Origin: SPCO01 sp964427285
Lineage (GTDB): Bacteria; Chloroflexota; Limnocylindria; Limnocylindrales; CSP1-4
Direction of reading: 5' to 3'
DNA: 10,278 bases
NCBI GenBank assembly: GCA_964427285.1
Contig: CAYRTS010000095.1
Location: 1 to 10,278, forward strand
Below, piece by piece: positions 4,613 through 10,278 of the stretch (position 1 is its first letter; each line of letters opens with the position of its first letter). The notes under the pieces are model-generated. The model did not search any database and was not told the DNA's origin. It worked only from the letters and a program-made list of their open reading frames with translations. A program made the translations under genes and the position numbers.

Positions 4613-6586
4613 ATGATCGAGACCGACGTCGCCCGCCTGTTGACTGGGCGCTCCAGGCCCGCCGCGCCACCTCGTGAGCTTCGCGCCGGACCAGTGGTGG
4701 TGCTCCTCGACGGCGCTGACCTGCGCCATATCCGGGTGGGTGACGTGGAGCTCGTGCAGCGGGTCTACGTGGCGGTTCGCGACGCGCCCTGGAACACCAT
4801 CCCGGCAACCAGTTCCGACTGGCAGATCGACGCGGGTGCGGATCGGTTCACGGCGCGGTTCCGGGCCAGTCACCGGCACGACGCCATCGCCTTCGACTGG
4901 GATGGCCTGATCGAGGGGACGCCCGACGGTGTGGTCCGTTACACCATGGATGGTGTCTGCCACGGAAGGTTCCAGTACTCGAAGATCGGCTTCAACGTCC
5001 ATCACGCGTTGACCGGTTCGGTCGGACGCCCGTACCGCGCCCGGACCGCGGACGGCGAACTGCGCGGCCGCCTGCCCGACGCCATCGATCCTCAGCGGAT
5101 CGTCGGCGGGACCCTGTCGGGGATGTTCGATCCGTACGAGGAGCTGGCGATCGAGGTCAGCGACGGCGTCGAGGCGGTCATTCGGCTCGATGGCGACCTG
5201 CTCGAACTACAGGACCACCGCAACTGGACGGACGCCAACTTCAAGTCGTATGCGACGCCGCTCGCGCTCGGCTTCCCATTCGACTCTGTGGATGGCCAGA
5301 TCATTCGGCAGGTCCTGACGATCCACGCGAACGGCGACGTCGAGCCGGCGTCGCCGAGGCGAGACCCCATCATCGAGATCGGCGGGAAGCTGGACCGGCG
5401 CCTGCCGGCGATCGGCCTTGGCCAGCCGAGCCATGGCCGGGCCTTGTCGGTTGCCGAAGCCGGCCGGATCGCCGCGCTACGGCCCGCGCACCTGCGGGTG
5501 GACCTCGACATGACCCGGGACTCCGTCGCCGAGGACCTCGCTCGGGCAGCGGCGGACGCCCAGGCGATCGGGGCTGCGCTCGAGCTGGCGATCTCCGCCA
5601 ACGAGGGTTCCGGCGCCGCCCTCGCCGACCTGGCCACCCGGCTGGCCGCGCTCGATGCCCGCGTCGCCCGGGTCCTCATCTACCTGGCCGCCGATGGGTT
5701 CAGCCCGCTGTCGTCGCTGACCCCTGGCCCCGTCGTTCGCCTCGTCAGGAGCGCGCTGGAGCCAGTCATCGGGGCGGTCGTGTTCGCCGGCGGGACCAAC
5801 CAGAACTTCAGCGACATCAATCGGGATCGCCCGACGGATCCGGTGATGACCGGGGTGTGCTTCTCGACGAGCCCGACAGTCCATGCCGCCGACGACACGT
5901 CGGTAATGGAGAACATTGCGGGGCAGGGCGAGGTCGTGCGAATGGCACGCTCGTTCTCCCTCGATCGGGCGGTCTGCGTCAGCCCGGTCACCCTGGCGAC
6001 CCGGTTCGGGCCGTACCCGGCCGGGCCCGCCGCCCCGGGCGATCTGCCTCCATCGGTCGATGTTCGCCAAGCGTCCCTGTTCGCGGCGGCCTGGATGGCG
6101 GGGGCGCTCAAATCCCTCGCCGAGGCAGGTGCTGCGAGCGTGACGCTGTTCGAGACCACGGGCTGGCGTGGTGTCACCGAATCCGATGGCGGCAACCCGA
6201 TGCCCGACCTGTTCCCGTCATCGGCCGGCGACGTCTTCCCCCTCTATCACGTCCTTGCCGATCTGGTCGAATGGGCCGATGGTGAGCTCCTCAGGGCTGA
6301 CTCCTCGGATCCGCTCCGCGTGGAGGCCCTGGTGGTCGCGACGCCGGACGGCCGACGGCACGCCCTGATCGGGTGCCTGGTGCCAGCGTCGATCCAGGTG
6401 ATGCTGCAGGGGCTGCCCGATGGCCCGGCCCGGGTCCGCGTCCTCGATGCGACGACCGCGCGGCAGGCGATCCGGGACCCGGACCGTTTCCGTGCGTCGG
6501 GCGATGTGATCCTCGTGAGCAACGGCCGGATCACGCTGCAGCTCGGAGCCTACGGCGTGGCCCGCATCGATACCCATCCGGGTTGA
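4613..6586 (+). CDS. D-apionolactonase (ApnL)-like protein, probable sugar lactonase or related hydrolase
   Basis: A 657-residue cytoplasmic protein without signal peptide. Residues about 1-240 look like a beta-rich N-terminal domain (LRHIRVGDVELVQRVYVAVRD and RNWTDANFKSY around 203-213). Residues about 265-560 look like a TIM-barrel domain (GGTNQNFSDINRDRP with N403/R404, VHAADDTSVMENI with H424, D427 and E433, ETTGWRG with E514). Residues about 575-657 form a small beta domain. From memory this order and these motifs match the three-domain D-apionate lactonase family of plant-sugar degraders; I could not align it. The conserved acids E433 and E514 are inferred barrel active-site residues. 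I chose ATG 4613, ten bases after the SDR stop; GTG 4583 is an in-frame alternative overlapping the SDR. Neither has a strong ribosome-binding site, suggesting translational coupling. The family match is fairly sure, apionolactone as substrate is not. Confidence 0.7.
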   Translation: MIETDVARLLTGRSRPAAPPRELRAGPVVVLLDGADLRHIRVGDVELVQRVYVAVRDAPWNTIPATSSDWQIDAGADRFTARFRASHRHDAIAFDWDGLIEGTPDGVVRYTMDGVCHGRFQYSKIGFNVHHALTGSVGRPYRARTADGELRGRLPDAIDPQRIVGGTLSGMFDPYEELAIEVSDGVEAVIRLDGDLLELQDHRNWTDANFKSYATPLALGFPFDSVDGQIIRQVLTIHANGDVEPASPRRDPIIEIGGKLDRRLPAIGLGQPSHGRALSVAEAGRIAALRPAHLRVDLDMTRDSVAEDLARAAADAQAIGAALELAISANEGSGAALADLATRLAALDARVARVLIYLAADGFSPLSSLTPGPVVRLVRSALEPVIGAVVFAGGTNQNFSDINRDRPTDPVMTGVCFSTSPTVHAADDTSVMENIAGQGEVVRMARSFSLDRAVCVSPVTLATRFGPYPAGPAAPGDLPPSVDVRQASLFAAAWMAGALKSLAEAGAASVTLFETTGWRGVTESDGGNPMPDLFPSSAGDVFPLYHVLADLVEWADGELLRADSSDPLRVEALVVATPDGRRHALIGCLVPASIQVMLQGLPDGPARVRVLDATTARQAIRDPDRFRASGDVILVSNGRITLQLGAYGVARIDTHPG

Positions 6587-6607
6587 CGGCCGCCACATTG
6601 CGGTCTC

Positions 6608-6634
6608 ACTGGAACGCCGAGAATGGTTTCCAGT
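6608..6634. promoter_or_regulatory. Inverted repeat upstream of the ABC importer, candidate operator
   Basis: ACTGGAA (6608-6614) and TTCCAGT (6628-6634) are perfect reverse complements separated by 13 bases. The repeat ends five bases upstream of the -35 box, a place suited to an activator or repressor site. No T-tract follows, so termination of the lactonase transcript is less likely. Confidence 0.5.
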
Positions 6635-6644
6635 AACGTTGACA
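6631..6644. promoter_or_regulatory. LacI-like operator core overlapping the -35 box
   Basis: CAGTAACGTTGACA carries the palindromic core AACGTT and a right half fitting the LacI-family pattern TGnnAACGTTnnCA. Only the first two bases differ. It coincides with the -35 hexamer, so binding would repress the importer promoter. It is weaker evidence than a full palindrome. Confidence 0.4.
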
Positions 6645-6668
6645 ACGGCCGCCAGCCTCCCGGATACT
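6639..6668 (+). promoter_or_regulatory. Candidate sigma-70-type promoter of the ABC importer
   Basis: A perfect TTGACA -35 box (6639-6644) is followed after 18 bases by GATACT (6663-6668), four of six matches to TATAAT. Transcription would start near 6675, giving a leader of about 58 bases before the binding-protein ATG. The remaining part of the 146-base gap holds nothing else I recognise except the ribosome-binding site. Confidence 0.55.
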
Positions 6669-6732
6669 GACCCGGCTTCGGCAGGGCGACCCCATCGCCG
6701 CGAGGCATTCACGACAGCGGAGGAACGACACC

Positions 6733-7848
6733 ATGCGCATCGGTTCACGAGGACTGCTGGCCTCTATGGCCGCAGTCTCCCTGCTCGCAGCAGCGTGCAG
6801 CTCAACGCCCGCGGCCACGACCGCGCCAAGCGCGGCGCCGAGCGCCCCGGCCGGCCTGCCACACAGCGGACCCCTCAAGGACGGCTCCACCTTCACCTTG
6901 CATCCGCGCGTTGCGGAGAAACTCGCCAAGGGCGAGCCCATCAACTACGTCTTCTCGTACGGCTCCACCGCGATCCCCCTGTTCTCGCCGCAATACAAGG
7001 CCGGCTACGACCGGACGCTTCCTGAGGCCCAGGCGATCCTGCCGATGAACGGCCAGGCCATCGCGCCAGCCTCCGCGGTCCAGGACACCAATGAGCAGAT
7101 TGCCCAGATCGACGCCCTGTTCAAGGCGGACCAGATCGACTGCCTATCGGTCCAGTCAACCGGAACGGATGGGTTTACCAAGATCGTGAACGACATCATG
7201 GCCACCGGGATCCCGGTGTTCACCGTGGGCGTTCAGTCGAACGGCAACGAGTTCACGAACTTCACCCAGATCTCGGACAAGGAGGGCCGCCAGGCCGCCG
7301 GGATCGTGGTCGACTACATGAAGGCCAATGGCCTGGACTTCAAGGTCTTCGCGGTATCCGGCGGCGACCCAACCCAGAACTGGGCGCAGGGCCGCATGCA
7401 GGGCTTTATCGATGGCATCACTGAAGCCATCCCGGATGCGACCTTCATCAATGACGCCGCCACCGGCCTCGTCACCACGTACGACCCGGCAAGCACCTAT
7501 GACGCCTACAAGGCGTTCATCCAGGGCAACCCGGAAGTCCAGGTGATCGAGAACGTGGACATCGGTGGCGAGCATGCCGCTCGGGCCATCGCGGACTCAG
7601 ACAACACCGGCAAGATGTTCGCCCTCGGCTGGAACGTGAGCATCGGCCAGCTTGATGCCATCGAGGCCGGGACGCAGATCGTCGCGCTCGATCAGCAGTG
7701 GGGCGATCAGGCTGGCTTCGGAGCACTCGGCTGCGCCGAGCTGCTCAAGAACGGCAAGATCCTCCCGAACTCGAACGTCCTCAAGCCGATCACGACGGAG
7801 AACGTCGTGGTGGCGCGCGAGGAATTCATGGCGATCGCCGGGGGCTGA
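6733..7848 (+). CDS. Sugar ABC transporter substrate-binding lipoprotein (ribose/CUT2 type)
   Basis: A 371-residue extracytoplasmic binding protein. A lipoprotein signal peptide (residues 1-21) ends in the lipobox LAAAC with C22 as the lipidated Cys, followed by a Ser/Thr/Ala/Pro-rich linker to about residue 42. The mature part has the two-lobed periplasmic-binding-protein (type 1, Peripla_BP_4) pattern: an early INYVFSYGS strand, IAQIDALFKADQIDCLSVQ, GIPVFTVGVQSN, then the second lobe FKVFAVSGGDPTQNWAQGRMQGF and VIENVDIGGEHAARAIAD. CGGAGGAA ends seven bases before the ATG. It has its own promoter and is followed by a hairpin before the permease, a usual way to make more binding protein than membrane subunits. 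The ligand is presumably a monosaccharide handled by the adjacent enzymes, but the sequence does not identify it. Confidence 0.93.
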   Translation: MRIGSRGLLASMAAVSLLAAACSSTPAATTAPSAAPSAPAGLPHSGPLKDGSTFTLHPRVAEKLAKGEPINYVFSYGSTAIPLFSPQYKAGYDRTLPEAQAILPMNGQAIAPASAVQDTNEQIAQIDALFKADQIDCLSVQSTGTDGFTKIVNDIMATGIPVFTVGVQSNGNEFTNFTQISDKEGRQAAGIVVDYMKANGLDFKVFAVSGGDPTQNWAQGRMQGFIDGITEAIPDATFINDAATGLVTTYDPASTYDAYKAFIQGNPEVQVIENVDIGGEHAARAIADSDNTGKMFALGWNVSIGQLDAIEAGTQIVALDQQWGDQAGFGALGCAELLKNGKILPNSNVLKPITTENVVVAREEFMAIAGG

Positions 7849-7870
7849 CCGGCACGTAGCACCTGATCTT

Positions 7871-7918
7871 GGCCGGTCGAACGGGGCTCCGCCTCGCCGA
7901 CCGGCCTCTTCCTTTTCC
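7871..7918 (+). terminator. Hairpin with T-rich tail between binding protein and permease
   Basis: GGCCGGTCG (7871-7879) pairs perfectly with CGACCGGCC (7898-7906), with an inner GGGGC/GCCTC stem (one G-U pair) around a TCC loop. TCTTCCTTTTCC follows directly. The shape is that of a leaky intrinsic terminator or a 3'-end stabilising hairpin. The permease follows 45 bases after the stem with no promoter I recognise, so some read-through is expected. Confidence 0.72.
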
Positions 7919-7950
7919 GCCGGGAGCCCACACGAGGAGCTGCGAACGGG

Positions 7951-9006
7951 ATGGCTGACAACAGCACAGGAACCGCACCGGGTTCGCCCGTCCCAACCTC
8001 TGCCATGGACCGCTGGTCCGGCCGCGCGCGCGCGGCCGGACTGCGGATCGGCGGACTCCTGATCGCGATCCTGATCGTGGTCCTCGTGTTCACGTTCCTG
8101 AGCAAGCCGAACACGTTCCTGACCATCACGAACTTCCTCGGCGTGATGCGCTCGATGAGCACGATCGCCATCGTGGCATTGGGGCTCACGCTGGTCATCG
8201 TCGTCGGCGAGATCGACCTGTCGTTCGGGTACATGTACGGGCTGGCCTCGATCCTCATCGGCGTTGCCTGGATCATCTGGGGCTGGCCGATCTGGGCGGC
8301 GATGGGCCTCGCGTTCGTGGCCGCCGCAGGTGTCGGCACAATCAACTCATTCCTGGTGACGGTGCTCAAGATCCCGTCCTTCATCGTCACCCTGGGCACG
8401 GGTCAACTCGTCTTTGGCACGACCCTGCTGGTGTCGAACACAGCGACGCTGAACCCGGCCTACCCGCCGCCGGGCAAGGAAGTCCCGCAGGGTGAGGTGG
8501 ACTGGTTCTTCGGCCTTTCAAATCAGGAGCTCCCGCTCGGGGCCCCGATGCAGGCCATCTGGATGGTCCTGGTCGCCGTGATCATCGGGTTCGTGCTCAG
8601 CCGATCCCTGTTCGGCTTCCGGCTCAAGGCGATCGGCGGCAATCCGATGGCCGCCGAGCTGGCCCGCCTGCCGATCCTCAAGTACAAGTTCGCGTCGTTC
8701 ATCATCTGCTCGATGTGCGCGTCGCTCGCCGCGATGCTCGACTTCGCATTCATCGGTTCGGTCCAGCCAAACGCAGGGGTCGGGCTGCTCTTCCCGGTCT
8801 TCGCAGCGGTGATCATCGGCGGAGCGAGCCTGGCGGGTGGTCGCGGGACCGCGATCGGAACGTTAAGTGGGGCCCTGCTGATCGCCATCATCGCGAACGG
8901 GCTGGCGCTCCTGTCGGCCGGGTCCTATCTGAGCAACTTTGTGTCGGGCGCGGTGACAATCGCGGCCGTGGTCCTCGACCGGTTCACCCAGAGCCTCCGC
9001 AAATGA
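7951..9006 (+). CDS. Sugar ABC transporter permease (RbsC-like, BPD_transp_2)
   Basis: A 351-residue inner-membrane permease of the ribose/CUT2 family, slightly longer than RbsC because of a polar N-terminus of about 30 residues. Hydrophobic segments begin with GLLIAILIVVLVFTFL (about 34-49) and recur along the chain, giving roughly eight to ten membrane spans. Family landmarks are GEIDLSFG (E87-D89), KIPSFIVTLGT, AIGGN (N231) with following AAELARLPI as the ATPase-coupling region, and GGASLAGGRG (290-299). A soluble loop of about 30 residues (near 170-200, NPAYPPPGKEVPQG) lies outside. GAGGAG ends 11 bases before the ATG. The stop overlaps the ATPase start as ATGA, so the two are translationally coupled. 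It probably forms a homodimer with the ATPase. Confidence 0.93.
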   Translation: MADNSTGTAPGSPVPTSAMDRWSGRARAAGLRIGGLLIAILIVVLVFTFLSKPNTFLTITNFLGVMRSMSTIAIVALGLTLVIVVGEIDLSFGYMYGLASILIGVAWIIWGWPIWAAMGLAFVAAAGVGTINSFLVTVLKIPSFIVTLGTGQLVFGTTLLVSNTATLNPAYPPPGKEVPQGEVDWFFGLSNQELPLGAPMQAIWMVLVAVIIGFVLSRSLFGFRLKAIGGNPMAAELARLPILKYKFASFIICSMCASLAAMLDFAFIGSVQPNAGVGLLFPVFAAVIIGGASLAGGRGTAIGTLSGALLIAIIANGLALLSAGSYLSNFVSGAVTIAAVVLDRFTQSLRK

Positions 9007-10278
9007 GCGGTGCGGCGCCGGCCGGTGGACTCCAGATCCGGAGGCTGCGCAAGTGGTACGGCGACACCAGAGCGCTCGATGGCCTCGATCTGGAGGCCAG
9101 GCCCGGCGAGATCCTGGGTGTGGCCGGACCCAATGGGGCCGGCAAGAGCACGCTGATCAAGATCCTCGCCGGCGAGACCCGGGCTGACGCGGGCGAGATT
9201 GAACTCGACGACCGGCGGTGGAACACTGAAACCGATCGCGATCGGGTCGCCGTGGTGCATCAGGAGCCACAGCTCTTCCCGAACCTGACCGTCGCCGAGA
9301 ACGTCATGGTCGGACGGGAGGGCACCCGCGCCATCGTTCGCCAGTTGGACGAGCAGGAGCGGAACCTGATGAAAGACCTGGCGATCCTCGAATTCGCTGC
9401 TCGGCCACTCTCGGCCGTTCCCCTCGCCATCCAGCAGCGGGTCGAGATCGGGCGTGCCCTGGCTCGCGATGCGGCGGTCTTCCTGTTCGATGAACCCAAC
9501 TCCGCGCTGACCCAGGAAGAGTCGACGGACCTGTTCCGGCGAATGCACCTGCTCGCCGACGCTGGGCGGGTCGTGATCCTCGTGTCCCATCGGATCGCCG
9601 AACTGGCCGAGCATGCCGACCGGGTGGCCCTGATCCTCGATGGGGTCTGCACGGCCGTCCTCGAAGGCGCCGATCTCACCCAGGAAGGGATCGCCGCCGG
9701 CCTGGTGACCGGACAGGCGGCCCGCGACCCGGAGAAGCAGCTCGCCGTCGGCCCGGCCGACGACGCGACGACGGCGCTCCGGGTCACGGACTGGACGCAC
9801 GGCGCGGGCGAGTTCCAGGGGATTCAGCTCCACGTCCGGAGCGGCGAGATCGTCGCCCTAGTGGGTGTCGAAGGGTCCGGTGCGCGTGAACTCGTCCGGT
9901 CAATTGCCGGATTCGAGCCCGGCACGGGTCACATCGAGGTCGCCGGACGCACCGGGAGATCGGCCGTCGCATCGGCCATAAGCCTGGTATCCGCTGACCG
10001 ACAGACCAGCCTTTTCACGAACCTGTCGATCGGCGACAACATGGTGTCGCGGTTGAGTGGCGACATCACTCGGCGCGGCGGAGCGCTTCGGCGGAACCGG
10101 ATGCTCCAGATCGCAGAGGACCTGCGCGCCCGATTCCAGGTCAAGGCGACCTCCCTGCAGCAGCCGATACGATCGCTATCGGGCGGCAACCAGCAGAAGG
10201 TGGCCATCGCCGCGGCCATCGTCAAGCGGCCCGATGTCCTGGTGCTCGAGGAACCGACACGCGGGGTGGATGTCGGCT
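9003..10278 (+). CDS. Sugar ABC transporter ATP-binding protein with two nucleotide-binding domains (RbsA-like), 3' end missing
   Basis: At least 425 residues of a tandem-NBD ATPase, cut by the window end; the family is about 500 residues. NBD1 has Walker A GPNGAGKST (42-50), Q-loop VHQEPQLFPNLTVAENV, Walker B FLFDEPNSALT (D163, E164) and H-loop H196. Its signature is degenerate (AVPLAIQQRVEI, near 138-148, not LSxxxQQ). NBD2 has a broken Walker A, GVEGSGARE (288-296, Lys replaced by A294), a perfect signature LSGGNQQK (392-399) and Walker B LVLEEPTRGVDVG with E416 where Asp is usual. It therefore has one competent composite ATP site (NBD1 Walker A/B with the NBD2 signature) and one degenerate site, an asymmetry known for RbsA-type ATPases. 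ATG 9003 lies inside the permease stop (ATGA). It powers import of the ligand of the upstream binding protein. Confidence 0.94.
   Translation, partial: MSGAAPAGGLQIRRLRKWYGDTRALDGLDLEARPGEILGVAGPNGAGKSTLIKILAGETRADAGEIELDDRRWNTETDRDRVAVVHQEPQLFPNLTVAENVMVGREGTRAIVRQLDEQERNLMKDLAILEFAARPLSAVPLAIQQRVEIGRALARDAAVFLFDEPNSALTQEESTDLFRRMHLLADAGRVVILVSHRIAELAEHADRVALILDGVCTAVLEGADLTQEGIAAGLVTGQAARDPEKQLAVGPADDATTALRVTDWTHGAGEFQGIQLHVRSGEIVALVGVEGSGARELVRSIAGFEPGTGHIEVAGRTGRSAVASAISLVSADRQTSLFTNLSIGDNMVSRLSGDITRRGGALRRNRMLQIAEDLRARFQVKATSLQQPIRSLSGGNQQKVAIAAAIVKRPDVLVLEEPTRGVDVG

Noticed and set aside
5477..6195. Overlapping minus-strand frames opposite the ApnL-like gene
   Set aside because: Shadow frames in GC-rich DNA; the sense protein has conserved-looking blocks throughout and no internal break.
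6587..6607. Possible terminator just after the ApnL-like gene
   Set aside because: Only a four-base-pair CCGC/GCGG stem can be drawn and there is no T-tract.
8925..9833. Minus-strand open frame of 302 codons opposite the ATPase
   Set aside because: It overlaps canonical ABC motifs on the other strand and shows no motif of its own.
1..10278. CRISPR array, tRNA/rRNA, insertion sequence, phage or toxin-antitoxin elements
   Set aside because: None seen: no regularly spaced repeats with unique spacers, no cloverleaf, no transposase or integrase motifs. The one repeat cluster has only two to three degenerate copies.

Overview
The window is a high-GC (about two thirds G+C by eye), densely packed bacterial catabolic locus for a sugar or sugar acid. 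Leaderless overlaps (TTGA, ATGA), GTG and TTG starts, and an Ala/Ser/Thr/Pro-rich linker after the lipobox of the binding protein fit a high-GC free-living heterotroph. Chloroflexota (for example Limnocylindria-like soil or freshwater lineages) is my best guess, Actinomycetota the main alternative. This is inference; there is no marker gene in the window.

Layout. (a) Positions 1-2860, + strand: the 3' end of a 2-oxoacid dehydrogenase E1-beta gene, then an enolase-superfamily (mandelate racemase type) acid-sugar dehydratase, a small VOC/glyoxalase-fold protein and an SMP-30/gluconolactonase-type lactonase. The spacing is tight enough for one operon. (b) Positions 2861-2904: a short convergent gap holding a perfect hairpin. 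(c) Positions 2905-3687, - strand: an SDR dehydrogenase. (d) Positions 3688-3858: a divergent control region with a LacI-family-like operator, imperfect direct repeats and a hairpin. (e) Positions 3859-6586, + strand: a second SDR and a 657-residue protein resembling D-apionolactonase (ApnL). (f) Positions 6587-6732: a promoter region with a perfect -35 box, an inverted repeat and a second LacI-like core. (g) Positions 6733-10278: a ribose-type (CUT2) ABC importer, with binding lipoprotein, permease and double-NBD ATPase. The ATPase runs off the window's end.

How it fits together (inference). The importer brings in a sugar. An SDR oxidises it to a lactone, and one or both lactonases open the lactone to an aldonate. 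The enolase-superfamily enzyme dehydrates this to a 2-keto-3-deoxy acid, the second SDR may oxidise that product, and the E1-beta-containing 2-oxoacid dehydrogenase (other subunits upstream, outside the window) could decarboxylate the resulting oxoacid. This is the logic of a non-phosphorylative oxidative sugar pathway. The exact set, with two unrelated lactonases, a VOC protein and a coupled E1-beta, does not match a pathway I can name. No kinase, aldolase or regulator gene is in the window. I see no CRISPR array, RNA gene, insertion sequence or phage element. No gene-free stretch exceeds 300 bases; the longest is 171 bases (3688-3858).
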